Source of the DNA: Candidatus Omnitrophota bacterium
GTDB lineage: Bacteria > Hinthialibacterota > Hinthialibacteria > Hinthialibacterales > Hinthialibacteraceae
Assembly (NCBI GenBank): GCA_040755155.1
Contig: JBFMBP010000104.1
Location: 1-63,979, forward strand
Direction of reading: 5' to 3'
DNA: 63,979 bases
Made by a program: the position numbers and the translations under genes. Shown here one piece after another: positions 51,621 through 60,853 of this stretch (the first letter of the stretch is position 1; each line of letters starts with the position of its first letter). The notes beneath the pieces are model-generated. The model did no database searches. It worked only from the letters and a program-made list of their open reading frames with translations, and was not told the DNA's origin.

Positions 51621-52388
51621 ATGAAAACGAAAAACGATTGGTGCTTCCGCTTTTTCAACAACCCCGATTACTTGGATATCTACCGCGACATGACAAGTCC
51701 CAGCCGGACGCATCAAGAGTTGCGCATGTGCGAAGAAGTCTTGAAATGGCGGGAAGGAGAGCCGATTTTAGACGCTCCCTGCGGCGCGGGGCGGCATTCG
51801 CTGGATTTGGCGCGGCAGGGACATCTCGTTTACGGCGTCGATATTTCCAACTATCTCTTGGGAATTGCGCAAAAGGAATCGATCAATCTGACGGTTCAAT
51901 ACCCGCCCCGCTTCGTGCGCGGACTGATGCAAGCCCTTCCCTTCAAAGATTGTTATTTTCAATACGCGATATGCCTCTTCAGCAGTTTCGGCTATGGCGA
52001 AAACGAGAAAGAAAATCTCGCCGTATTGGAAGAATTCGCCCGCGTTCTTTATCCGGGAGGCAAAGCGTTGATCGACGTAATGAACCGCCATTACCTCACT
52101 CCGCGCTTGAAAAAAGTCTACGAATCGGTGCAATCGGGACTGCGGGTGCGCGAAGAGCGGACGATCACCGACAACGAACGCCGCTTGCACAATTCGATCA
52201 TGGTTTGCGACCCGCAAGGACACAAACGGCGTTATCTTTACAATCCCTGGCTGTTCAACGGCTTCGAACTTTCCTGGCTGGTTTCGCGGGCGGGATTGAA
52301 GGTGGAGGCGATCTATGGCAATTTCCGCGCCGAGACCTATACCCCGCAAAGCGAACGCGCCATCGTGGTCGCCGTTAAGCCAGTCTAA
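51621..52388 (+). CDS. SAM-dependent methyltransferase
   Basis: 255 residues of class I methyltransferase fold. Motif I DAPCGAGRHSLDLARQG near 52, then VYGVDISNYLLGIAQ (acidic residue for the ribose), and YAICLFSSFGYGENEKEN, where family members have the SxxYF-like post-II segment. Methyl acceptor unknown. It is close to a family with small-molecule or tRNA substrates; the WLVSRAGLKVEAIYGNF ending is common for small-molecule enzymes. The start has no clear binding site. It converges with the fused glycosyltransferase gene (gap of eight bases). Confidence 0.85.
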   Translation: MKTKNDWCFRFFNNPDYLDIYRDMTSPSRTHQELRMCEEVLKWREGEPILDAPCGAGRHSLDLARQGHLVYGVDISNYLLGIAQKESINLTVQYPPRFVRGLMQALPFKDCYFQYAICLFSSFGYGENEKENLAVLEEFARVLYPGGKALIDVMNRHYLTPRLKKVYESVQSGLRVREERTITDNERRLHNSIMVCDPQGHKRRYLYNPWLFNGFELSWLVSRAGLKVEAIYGNFRAETYTPQSERAIVVAVKPV

Positions 52389-52396
52389 TCCCGCCC

Positions 52397-54532
52397 TCAT
52401 CGATCCGTGGAATATATCTCATACGCCGCGTCCCCATTAGGATAAAAATTCCGAAAAATCGGCGCTGCGCCGTCGATTTCTCCCGCCTTGGCGAGGTAGA
52501 GATTCTTGCCGGGAGCGAGGTTGCGCCAACGGGCGATGGAACCGTAATCGACGCCGCGATAGCGCAGATATTCGTTATGGCGAAAATCGCCGTAGATGGG
52601 GACGTAATGAAAAAACGGCAGGATATACTTGGGATAATCGGCGCCGGAGAACGGTCCCGGCTCGCGTCCGGAAAAGACGGCCAACGCTACGGGATGCAGG
52701 CGGACGTTATGCGAAACGATGACGCGGTCGTAATCCGAATTGTTCTTCTCCAAAAATTCCACCGCTTCGCGCAGTCCGTATTGCCAGGAGGGCGCGGAGG
52801 AGGCGGGATAGCGGAAAACATAATCGTACGCCGTCAAAGAAAAATTGACGAGGATGGCGGCGGCTAAGGCGGCTTTGGCCCAAAGCCGCCAAAGTGGAGA
52901 CGATATTTTCCCTAGGAGAAAGAAGATTCCTATGGCGCTGACGATTTCAATCAGATTCAAGCCGCAGATAGCGCGCAGGGGATTGGGCATACTGTTTAGA
53001 TCATAACGATCATAAGTCATGCTGGAGGGAATGGCAAAAGCGAACAGCCAGAACAAGAGAAATAAATGCGGCATTAGTCTTTTTTTTACGATGAAAAAAA
53101 GTCCAGCCAGGAAAAAGGGGAATAAAACCGCCAAGGCGACGCCTGCTCCCAATAAATGCAGCGAGTTGGGATTACCTTTCCAAAAGAGAAACAAGGGAGA
53201 GAGATGTTCCAAATAATGCAGCAAGAAAAGCCGCCAGCCGTCTTCGCGCTGAAAGACGGAGAGAAATTTCCAACGCGCCTGCATTTCGTCGTAATGCGCA
53301 AATGTAAATAAGATGTAAGGTAAAAGCGCCGCCAGGAATACGAAAATGCCGACGGATAAGTGGAGAAGATGCTCGCTGCATTCTCGGCGATAAATAATGA
53401 GGAGACCAAGCATCATGAGGGGAATGAATAAGCGCGCGGAGGGATAGGTATAAACCGTCAGAGCGAAAACGAAGCAACAGGCCGCCAACTCCCGCCAGCG
53501 CCGCGTCCGCGTCCAGCGTAAAAACAACCAGAAGGCGGCCAATTGTACAGGCGCTTCCATGACGGCTTCCCAGCCGATGCGGCTGTAATGGACGTTCCAG
53601 GGAGATATCGCCGTCAGGGCGGCGGCGATCAGGGCCGTTTCGGCGCCCGCGAATTCCAGGACGAAAAGATACGTCGTCAAAATCGACAACGTTCCCATGA
53701 CGGCGGAGGGCAGACGCGTCGTATAAGCGTTGACGCCAAAGGGAGCGGAAAAGCATCCGGCGAAATAAATATAAAGCGGGGGACTATACTCGCCCGATTG
53801 CTGGAAAAACAAAGGCCAACGATGGCCGTGGTGATCCATGCCGGAGCGATAGACGGAAGCGCCGTCGAAGGCTTTCAGCAGCTCGTCCGAATTCAAGGCG
53901 GGAGGGATGCAATCCAATCCCCAAACCCGGAGAAGAAATCCCAGCGCCAATACGATCCAAAGCGTTTTTCGAATTTGTTTAGAAGTGATCCTCGATCCTT
54001 TATCTATTGGATCAAGTCTCTTAGCCGTCAACAGAAACGACGCGATTGGCTCTTCAGAAGTTTTTTTCTTGATTTCCATCATAGATTCGGTTATATTTGT
54101 AGATAGGAAATTGCTTTGGCCCGAGACCGCGTTAGGGATTTCCTCTTGGAAATGAGGGAAATTCGCGCCCTCCCAAAGCAGTTTTTTATTTTTCAAATAA
54201 TTCTTTCTCACAATTGCCGCGCTTAAAACCAAATAATAACTTCTTTCCCGATTTTCCTTCCAAGCAAAATAAGCGATTTTTGTCTTTCCATTTTTCTTTA
54301 CGATAATCAATGAATCGTTTTTACCTTCGTATATTTGATTGAATTTTACCGCAATATCAAGAATGAAATTTTCTACCGATTTATAATCCGAGTTTAAAAT
54401 GGCGTTTATACGCGCAGGCTTATTTTCTATATGTTTCTTTCCAAATTTCTCGTTCCCATTTTCAAGTCGAATTAGCCCCGCTTTCCTTCGAATTGCTTCG
54501 CCTATCTTTTCGTCAATTTCCCCAAAGTCCAC
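52397..54532 (-). CDS. PBECR-type nuclease domain fused to GT39-like membrane glycosyltransferase
   Basis: 711 residues in one frame. Residues 1-160 (DFGEIDEKIGEAIRRKAGLI, YKSVENFILDIAVKFNQIYEG, NYLKNKKLLWEGANF, PNAVSGQSNF) match the phage Barnase/EndoU/colicin E5-like nuclease domains usually found at the end of MuF-type phage toxins. Residues about 190-710 form a glycosyltransferase of the PMT/ArnT (GT39) type with ten or more helices, PPALNSDELLKAFDGAS near the catalytic Asp region, and YSPPLYIYFAG. No good internal start separates the parts. Starts with GTG. The upstream gene is a paralogue of the N-terminal domain. The fusion probably came from tandem duplication. Whether either domain is active is unknown. 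Confidence 0.75.
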   Translation of the reverse strand: MDFGEIDEKIGEAIRRKAGLIRLENGNEKFGKKHIENKPARINAILNSDYKSVENFILDIAVKFNQIYEGKNDSLIIVKKNGKTKIAYFAWKENRERSYYLVLSAAIVRKNYLKNKKLLWEGANFPHFQEEIPNAVSGQSNFLSTNITESMMEIKKKTSEEPIASFLLTAKRLDPIDKGSRITSKQIRKTLWIVLALGFLLRVWGLDCIPPALNSDELLKAFDGASVYRSGMDHHGHRWPLFFQQSGEYSPPLYIYFAGCFSAPFGVNAYTTRLPSAVMGTLSILTTYLFVLEFAGAETALIAAALTAISPWNVHYSRIGWEAVMEAPVQLAAFWLFLRWTRTRRWRELAACCFVFALTVYTYPSARLFIPLMMLGLLIIYRRECSEHLLHLSVGIFVFLAALLPYILFTFAHYDEMQARWKFLSVFQREDGWRLFLLHYLEHLSPLFLFWKGNPNSLHLLGAGVALAVLFPFFLAGLFFIVKKRLMPHLFLLFWLFAFAIPSSMTYDRYDLNSMPNPLRAICGLNLIEIVSAIGIFFLLGKISSPLWRLWAKAALAAAILVNFSLTAYDYVFRYPASSAPSWQYGLREAVEFLEKNNSDYDRVIVSHNVRLHPVALAVFSGREPGPFSGADYPKYILPFFHYVPIYGDFRHNEYLRYRGVDYGSIARWRNLAPGKNLYLAKAGEIDGAAPIFRNFYPNGDAAYEIYSTDR

Positions 54533-55107
54533 TTTGCCATCGGACGTTCTGGAAATTCATCCGATTCCTTCCAAAACAACGGGCCCGGTTCTTCGGAAGT
54601 TTTTTTCTTGATTTCTATCGCCGATTCGGTTACAATTTTAGATGTATTCAGCAACAAACTGCTTTGGCCCGAGATAGCGCTAGGGGCCCCGGCGACGGGG
54701 CGATTGGACTGCGCCCTTTCCCAAAGCAGTTTATATTTTTGAAAATATCCTTCCCGCGATACAAAAGCGCTGACAACGGAATAAAATCCACCGTCATCAT
54801 TTGGCTTGAGTATGATTATCGCGAGTTTGTCTCTGCCATTCCTTTTATGTAAAATCAACGCTCCTTTCCATCCTTCGTATATTTTCGTATAGTTATTCGC
54901 TACATCCCCAATGAATTCTTCAGCGGATTTATATCCCTCATTAACAATTTCTTTTCCGTGTCTTTTTACTATGTGGATTTTTCCATACCGGTTATCGCCA
55001 TTTTCCAGCCGTATGACTCCTGTCTGCCGATTGATTTTCGCCGCCGTTTCTCGATCGATTTCCCCAAAGTCCATTTTGCCATCGGGCGTTTTCGCAAATC
55101 TCTCCAT
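54502..55107 (-). CDS. Stand-alone PBECR-type (Barnase/colicin E5-like) nuclease
   Basis: 201 residues. ERFAKTPDGKMDFGEIDRET is exactly the type of linker and start seen before the phage nuclease domain; KIHIVKRHGKEIVNEGYKSA, FIGDVANNYTKIYEG, LILHKRNG, FVSREGYFQKYKLLWERAQSN and APSAISGQSS follow in the family order. In phages this domain is part of a large protein; here the N-terminal part is absent and the gene starts directly with the linker. The C-terminal tail (AIEIKKKTSEEP) is shared with the next gene, then diverges and reads out of frame across its start (31 bases overlap). A TAG lies 11 codons upstream of the chosen ATG. No immunity gene is recognised. Confidence 0.65.
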   Translation of the reverse strand: MERFAKTPDGKMDFGEIDRETAAKINRQTGVIRLENGDNRYGKIHIVKRHGKEIVNEGYKSAEEFIGDVANNYTKIYEGWKGALILHKRNGRDKLAIIILKPNDDGGFYSVVSAFVSREGYFQKYKLLWERAQSNRPVAGAPSAISGQSSLLLNTSKIVTESAIEIKKKTSEEPGPLFWKESDEFPERPMAKWTLGKLTKR

Positions 55108-55298
55108 TATTTTTTTGAATCGAAACTCCGCTTCCCCGCGTCTCTAGTCCCGCAATCGTTCGTGCTATGATACTGCGAATATGGCTGATTCGTTGATAAG
55201 GTACAGGGATTCTGCGCCGCGTCCAATCCGAATCCCGCCTATTTTCATTCTTACTCTCGGCTGCGAAATGCCAAGATAGGAAGCTGGATCAGGTTTTT

Positions 55299-56669
55299 AT
55301 GCGCTACGAATGGTTCATCGCCAAACGCTATCTTCGTCCCCAAGGCGGGGCGACGTTCATTTTTCATCTTACGTTGATCAGCATTGCCGGGGTGGCTTTG
55401 GGCGTGACTTCTCTAATCACCGTCATCTCAGTCATGAACGGATTCGGCAACGATCTACGGGCGAAAATCCTGCAAGGGCGTTCTCATCTGGTTTTGAATT
55501 ACGACGCTTTGGAGAATTACGAAGAATACATGCCGATGTTTTCCACGGTGGAGAACGTCGCCGCTTGTTCGCCCGCCATTATCTATCGCGGCGTCGTTTA
55601 CGCAACCGATTATCCCGGATTCGGCGAGATTTTCCCCTTTTTCGTTGGCATCGATCCTCGCTACGAATCAGATGCTAGCGGCCTTAAGAAAAATATGATC
55701 GTTGGCGATTTATCCGCCTTGGATCGCGATAAGCCGGAAGCGCCTTCTTCGCAAACCATGAAAATCAACCAGGAATCCGCCGTTCAGGAATTGCCCGGCA
55801 TCGTCATCGGCATCGAAATGGCCGCCGAACTATTCGGCGTCGCGACTACGGCGGGGAACGACGCGACGGAAATGGAAGCAAAACGCAAATCCTGCGAGCG
55901 CATCCTCGGTCAGAGGCTTACGTTGATCACCGTACCCAAGAATACCGATGCGTTCGGCGCCAGCGCTACGAAAGCGAAGATTTTTCGCATCGCGGGCGTA
56001 TTCAGCACCGGCCACTACGAATTCGATTCTTCCTGGTGCTGCATCTCCATCCCCGCCGCGCAATATCTTTTGAATATTCCCAGAAAAATCACGCAAATCC
56101 AATTTTGGCTGAACGACCATAGCCGGGAAAAGACGCTGGAGACGCAAATCGCCGTCGACCAAATCAACCGCGAGCGCGTGCGGCAAGGCGGATTCGCCCA
56201 GACGTGGATGCAGATGAATAGCATCTTCTTCGAAGCGCTGGAGATCGAAAAGCGCACGATGGATTACATTTTGAAAATCATCATCCTTGTCGCCACCTTC
56301 AACATCATCGCCACGCTCTTCATGGTTGTAACGGAGAAAACGCGGGACATCGGCTTATTGCGAGCTATTGGCGCGGGACGGAGAAACGTGATGTTCATAT
56401 TTCTCCTTTTGGGATTGATCGTGGGCGCGCTGGGGACCTTGTTGGGAGTGGGGGGAGGATACGCAATCTGCAAATTCATCCAAACGTTTCAATTGGAACT
56501 TCCCGGCGGGGGTATGATTTATTACTTGAAATATTTGCCCTGCGATATGGAGTTTTCGGATTTTCTCAGCGTATCCCTATATACGACGGTTGTAAGTTTT
56601 CTCGCGTCGATCTACCCCGCCGTGCGGGCGTCGCGGCTGGTTCCCGTGGAGGCGCTGAGGTTTAGCTGA
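55299..56669 (+). CDS. LolC/LolE-type lipoprotein-releasing permease
   Basis: 456 residues of the FtsX/MacB fold: YEWFIAKRYLRPQGGATFIF with a first helix ITLISIAGVALGVTSLITVISVMNG, a large periplasmic domain (about 48-320), and three C-terminal helices, ending YPAVRASRLVPVEALRF. This is the membrane part of the Lol ABC machine that detaches lipoproteins from the inner membrane for transfer to the outer membrane. The LolD ATPase is not adjacent. The periplasmic domain carries an insertion with KINQESAVQE. Start: ATG behind AGG. This is the best single argument for a diderm cell in the window. Confidence 0.85.
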   Translation: MRYEWFIAKRYLRPQGGATFIFHLTLISIAGVALGVTSLITVISVMNGFGNDLRAKILQGRSHLVLNYDALENYEEYMPMFSTVENVAACSPAIIYRGVVYATDYPGFGEIFPFFVGIDPRYESDASGLKKNMIVGDLSALDRDKPEAPSSQTMKINQESAVQELPGIVIGIEMAAELFGVATTAGNDATEMEAKRKSCERILGQRLTLITVPKNTDAFGASATKAKIFRIAGVFSTGHYEFDSSWCCISIPAAQYLLNIPRKITQIQFWLNDHSREKTLETQIAVDQINRERVRQGGFAQTWMQMNSIFFEALEIEKRTMDYILKIIILVATFNIIATLFMVVTEKTRDIGLLRAIGAGRRNVMFIFLLLGLIVGALGTLLGVGGGYAICKFIQTFQLELPGGGMIYYLKYLPCDMEFSDFLSVSLYTTVVSFLASIYPAVRASRLVPVEALRFS

Positions 56670-56693
56670 AATGAAGTCAATTGACGAAAAATA

Positions 56694-56718
56694 GATGGGC
56701 CGAGAGACTCGGCCCATC
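56694..56718 (+). terminator. Strong hairpin after the Lol permease
   Basis: An 11-base perfect stem, GATGGGCCGAG / CTCGGCCCATC, with AGA loop. The run after it is ATTAAATT rather than a T-tract, so it is a terminator or an RNA stabilising hairpin. 56719-56928 holds nothing else. Confidence 0.55.
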
Positions 56719-56928
56719 ATTAAATTCAAAAGGGTGTAACTCGCTCTCCGCGCCCTATTTGAGTAGGTTTTATAATCACAAATACCATAAAAACTTCAAC
56801 TTTTTAGTCGCCTGCTTCTATGTAATAATAATCCATCACGCTTTGGATTTCAAAATCGAATCGCCATTCGTTTCTAACCCTCCACGAGAGATATGCAATG
56901 ACGGCGAATAAATTTGCGGGAGAAAAGA

Positions 56929-59622
56929 ATGTCAAATCATTATAAGAAATTATCTACTATTATTATGATCTCAATAGCAATATCGATATTATCCCCCGCT
57001 TTGACTTTGGGCGATACGAAACCTTCGACGATATCGCTTTGTTCCGCTTTTGATCCCAACGAATTCGCCGATCCCGATTCGGTTCACTGGCCGGGATATT
57101 TCTGGCTTTGGAACGCTCCGTTGGATCAATTTACGATCTTGGAACAGCTGCGCGATATGGCATCGCATGGAGCGCGCAGCGTGTGCATGTTGCCCATGCC
57201 TCGCGCTTTCCGGCCCAATAACACGAACAACTCCATGGATCCGGATTATCTCACGCCGGAGTTTTTCGACCGCGTCAAATGGGCTGTGGACGAAGCGGCG
57301 AAGTTGGGAATGAAGTGGTGGCTTTACGACGAAGGAGGTTGGCCGTCGGGACAAGCCTTGGGAAAAGTAATTGAAGGCCATCCGGAATTCGCGCAACATC
57401 GTCTCGTCCGCGAGAAACTTGATAACCAAAAACCTATTACGACGCCATCCGATGCGCTGGCGATCATTGAAGACGGACTGCCGCCGAAAGTATATCTCCC
57501 TGGCGAAACCTGGACTCCCTCGTCATCCAACGACGACGCTTATCTTTACCGCGTTCTCGCCAAAGGCTACGCCGATTTGCTTAATCCCGAAGCCGTGAAA
57601 CGATTCATCGCCTTGACTCACGAAGGCTACTGCTCCGTCCTGCAAGATCATTTCGGCAAGACGGTATTATTTACCTTTACGGACGAACCGAACGCGCCCA
57701 ACATCGTTCCCGAAAAATCCATGCCGTGGACGCCGAGAATGGTGACAATTTATAAAAATCGCTTCGGCAAAGAGATATTTCCCCTGCTTCCAAAAATTTT
57801 TCATCAACCAGATTGGGATTTCGCTCGCGCCCGCATAGAATATTACGATTTATGGACCTCGAGATTCCGGGACGCCTATTTCAAAACGATTCGCGATTGG
57901 GACCGTTCTCATGGCCTGGCCTCCGGCGGCCACCTCAACGGAGAGGATCAAACCATCAACGCTATCCGTTATGGATTCGGCCAGGCGTTGCGTCAATTGC
58001 GGGCGATGGATGTTCCCGGCGTCGATTTGATTTGGAGGCAGTTGTTTCCCGGAATGCCCAACCAGCATTTCTTTCCCAAATACGCTTCCAGCGCCGCCCA
58101 TTACAACGGAACCCGCTACTCCTTCACGGAATCGTTCTGTGTTTACGGCAATGGATTGACTCCGGCGCAAATGAAATGGCTCGTCGATTACCAATACGTG
58201 CGAGGACTCAATCTTCTAGTGATGGGATGTTATCCGTTCAGCACCAAAGATCATCACATGACGGGCGAGCGTCCGCATTTCGGGCGCTGCAATCCGCTAT
58301 GGGATCATCTTCCCGAATTTCACGCTTACGTCGCACGCTTGGGATACGCCCTTTCTGCAGGCCGCCCCAAGATCGAGACGGCGCTCTATTATCCCGTGCG
58401 CGATCTGTGGGCGATGGGCGAATCGGCGTACACCGAAGCCGATTCTCACGACCGCTTAGCGAACGAATTGCTTACCCGGCAATGCGATTTCGATTTGATC
58501 GACGACGACGTCTTGGCTGATGAAACCACGAAAGTTGAAAACGGCGTGCTCATGTCGGGCGCGATGCGCTATAAAACCATCGTCTGCGACGGCGTTCAAT
58601 GGATGCAGCCGGAGGCGCTGGCTAAACTGAAGCAATTCGCCGCGTCGGGCGGCAAGGTTCTCTGCACAGGCCGCGTCTCCGCCGTCGATGAAGAGCCAAA
58701 CAGCGCCGGCGCCGATCGATTTATCGTCGGTGAAATCGACGAAATCACTGCGCGAGTTCAGCCTACAGCGCAGATCGATCCGCCCAGCCGCAGCCTGCGC
58801 GCCGCCGCGCGCTCCACGGACGACGGCGAGATCGTATTCCTCTTCAATGAAGAAAACGAATCCTACGAAGGCGTCATCCATCATCCCGCCACTTATGCCC
58901 GTCTTCTCGAACCGCAGACGGGGCGCTTGATCGCTGCGCCCAAACCAAGCCATTCCCTTCCTATCCGCTTGCAACCGGACGAGACGCGGCTTTTTCTTTT
59001 CAGCGATGAGCCGCTGCCCGCCGATTCTCCTGTTTCTTTCACCGAAGATATAATCGCCTTGGACGAAGAGATAACAGCGCAACCCCGACGCCGCTTCATT
59101 GCGGGCGAGCATGATTTTGAAATCGTCGAACCGGTCGAGAATCTCGAAAATACTTCCTGGTGGGGCGATTATAAAGGAAAATCCCTCTCCTTTGCCGACG
59201 CCGCCGTCTGGAAAAATTGGCTGGGAGAAGATTATTCCGGCGAGGTGGATTATACCGCGTCCTTCAATTTGCCGATGACTTGGGACGGCGCTCCACTGGA
59301 ACTGGAGACGGGAGCAATCGAATACGCCGCCACGATAATTCTCGACGGGAAAACCGTAGGATCGATGCTTTGGTCCCCTTGGCGCCTGGCGTTGCCGCCC
59401 TGCCAAGCGGGAAAACATCAATTGATTATCCGAACGGCCAATACTCTCGCCAATGAACTTACCTCTGAACGGGTTGTCAACGAATGGACGGCGAAAAAAG
59501 GCCCCGGCTGGCCCAGCCCCTATCATGCGCGCACGATCATCTTCGAACGCGAATCGCGGTACGGCGGATTGCTAGGGCCGATCCAATTGCGGCGGATGAA
59601 GAAGAACGATTCGGCCATGTGA
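56929..59622 (+). CDS. Exported GH106-like alpha-L-rhamnosidase family protein
   Basis: 897 residues with a signal peptide (IIMISIAISILSPALTLG). The central barrel has WPGYFWLWNAPLD, GMKWWLYDEGGWPSGQALGK near 120, LFTFTDEPNAPN near 245, YYDLWTSRFRDAYF and HLNGED, all seen in GH106-type proteins. The C-terminal end includes a carbohydrate-binding-like beta-sandwich with an AKHQLIIRTANTL-like stretch. GH106 members remove alpha-L-rhamnose from pectin or gum. The acid/base Glu is likely in TDEP. Start at 56929 follows GGGAG; a TTG start five codons upstream is open. A terminator follows. Substrate is inferred from family only. Confidence 0.75.
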   Translation: MSNHYKKLSTIIMISIAISILSPALTLGDTKPSTISLCSAFDPNEFADPDSVHWPGYFWLWNAPLDQFTILEQLRDMASHGARSVCMLPMPRAFRPNNTNNSMDPDYLTPEFFDRVKWAVDEAAKLGMKWWLYDEGGWPSGQALGKVIEGHPEFAQHRLVREKLDNQKPITTPSDALAIIEDGLPPKVYLPGETWTPSSSNDDAYLYRVLAKGYADLLNPEAVKRFIALTHEGYCSVLQDHFGKTVLFTFTDEPNAPNIVPEKSMPWTPRMVTIYKNRFGKEIFPLLPKIFHQPDWDFARARIEYYDLWTSRFRDAYFKTIRDWDRSHGLASGGHLNGEDQTINAIRYGFGQALRQLRAMDVPGVDLIWRQLFPGMPNQHFFPKYASSAAHYNGTRYSFTESFCVYGNGLTPAQMKWLVDYQYVRGLNLLVMGCYPFSTKDHHMTGERPHFGRCNPLWDHLPEFHAYVARLGYALSAGRPKIETALYYPVRDLWAMGESAYTEADSHDRLANELLTRQCDFDLIDDDVLADETTKVENGVLMSGAMRYKTIVCDGVQWMQPEALAKLKQFAASGGKVLCTGRVSAVDEEPNSAGADRFIVGEIDEITARVQPTAQIDPPSRSLRAAARSTDDGEIVFLFNEENESYEGVIHHPATYARLLEPQTGRLIAAPKPSHSLPIRLQPDETRLFLFSDEPLPADSPVSFTEDIIALDEEITAQPRRRFIAGEHDFEIVEPVENLENTSWWGDYKGKSLSFADAAVWKNWLGEDYSGEVDYTASFNLPMTWDGAPLELETGAIEYAATIILDGKTVGSMLWSPWRLALPPCQAGKHQLIIRTANTLANELTSERVVNEWTAKKGPGWPSPYHARTIIFERESRYGGLLGPIQLRRMKKNDSAM

Positions 59623-59630
59623 AAAAGTAG

Positions 59631-59653
59631 AAGAGCCATCCTGGCTCTTGTTT
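59631..59653 (+). terminator. Intrinsic terminator after GH106-like gene
   Basis: AAGAGCCA / TGGCTCTT, eight perfect base pairs with TCC loop, followed by GTTT, nine bases after the stop codon. Confidence 0.7.
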
Positions 59654-59675
59654 CACGCAAGAGGCTGGAAGATTC

Positions 59676-59708
59676 GTAGGGTTGGCTCAAAGCGAAGCGT
59701 AGCCCACC
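59676..59708. repeat. REP-like hairpin, family 1, copy 5
   Basis: GGTTGGCT / AGCCCACC (one mismatch), with the common loop core. It lies directly upstream of corA, on the same strand as the other copies. Confidence 0.7.
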
Positions 59709-59767
59709 TTGACTCTACGGAAAGTGTTTTCATAAGAGTGATCAGCGGCCAGATGTGGAGAAAATTC

Positions 59768-60832
59768 ATGCTGAAACATTATCAAAAACATCGAGACAAA
59801 GTAGGACGCGAACCGGGATGCGCTCTCCATGTAGGCGGGCATGAGACGGTTGAATGCAAAATTCGGATGCTTGATTACGACTCCGCCGGTTTGCGCGAAA
59901 AAGAAAATCCCCGTCTCGAAGAATGCGAACAAGGCAAGAATCAAACCACCGTTTGCTGGATCGATGCGGTCGGCATCGACCAGGTTGAAACCATCGGCGA
60001 GTTGGGAAGGCGCTTTGGCTGGCATCCTCTAGTCGTGGAAGATATCGTCAATGCGGAACAAAGACCCAAGATGGAGGAATATGACGGCTATCTTTATATA
60101 ACCCTAAAAGCGCTCCTGTTCGCCGAGGAATCCCATGAAATTCGCAGAGAACAAATCAGCTTGATTATCGGCCCTTCCTACGTTGTTACGATCCGGGAAA
60201 AAGAGGATCCGATTTGGGAACCCCTCTTGTATCGGATTCGTCACGACAAAGGCCGCATTCGAAGAATGGGGGCCGATTATTTAGCCTATGCGATTCTCGA
60301 TCTGATCGTCGACAATTACTTCCTTGTCTTGGAACGGATAGACAAACGCATGGAATCGGTGGAGAAAGAGTTGATCGTCCATCCCGCCGCCGCCACCGTG
60401 CGAAAAATTCACCATCTCAAGAAAGAACTGCTGATCTTGCGGAAATTAGTATGGCCTTTGCGCGAAATGATCGGCCGGCTGTATAAAGAAGAAGATGCGC
60501 TCTTCCATAAAGAGGTTTCTCCGTTTCTGCGGGATTTGGAAGATCATGTCATACAGATTATCGATATGATCGAAATCTACCGGGATTCTACCTCGTCGAT
60601 GTTGGATCTTTATCTTTCCCAAACCAGCTATCGCTTGAACGAAATCATGAAAGTGTTGACGATGTTCGCCTCCATCTTCATTCCCCTTACTTTTTTGGCG
60701 GGAGTGTATGGAATGAACTTCACGTTCATGCCGGAACTGCATTGGCGCTTCGGTTATCCGTTGATTCTCGGCGTCATGATTTCCAGCGCGATCGGCATGT
60801 TTCTTTATTTCCGGCGGAAGAAGTGGATTTGA
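59768..60832 (+). CDS. corA: CorA-family magnesium/cobalt transporter
   Basis: 354 residues. A soluble N-terminal domain (CWIDAVGIDQVETIGELG, PLVVEDIVNAEQRPKMEEYD) is followed by a long helix and two C-terminal membrane helices with the CorA signature YGMNF between them, and a basic tail FRRKKWI. It forms a pentameric Mg2+ (or Co2+/Ni2+) channel. The ATG at 59768 is chosen for GGAG eight bases upstream; longer open starts would run into the REP hairpin at 59676. No cofactor is nearby. The family call is firm. Confidence 0.95.
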   Translation: MLKHYQKHRDKVGREPGCALHVGGHETVECKIRMLDYDSAGLREKENPRLEECEQGKNQTTVCWIDAVGIDQVETIGELGRRFGWHPLVVEDIVNAEQRPKMEEYDGYLYITLKALLFAEESHEIRREQISLIIGPSYVVTIREKEDPIWEPLLYRIRHDKGRIRRMGADYLAYAILDLIVDNYFLVLERIDKRMESVEKELIVHPAAATVRKIHHLKKELLILRKLVWPLREMIGRLYKEEDALFHKEVSPFLRDLEDHVIQIIDMIEIYRDSTSSMLDLYLSQTSYRLNEIMKVLTMFASIFIPLTFLAGVYGMNFTFMPELHWRFGYPLILGVMISSAIGMFLYFRRKKWI

Positions 60833-60853
60833 ATCCCATCTCCATTCCGCGGT

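Noticed and set aside
58456-59526. 356-codon minus-strand frame inside the GH106-like gene
   Set aside because: Antisense shadow of a recognised gene without family match.
59648-59767. Longer CorA N-terminus
   Set aside because: The extra codons run through a REP-like hairpin; the ATG at 59768 has GGAG at the proper distance.
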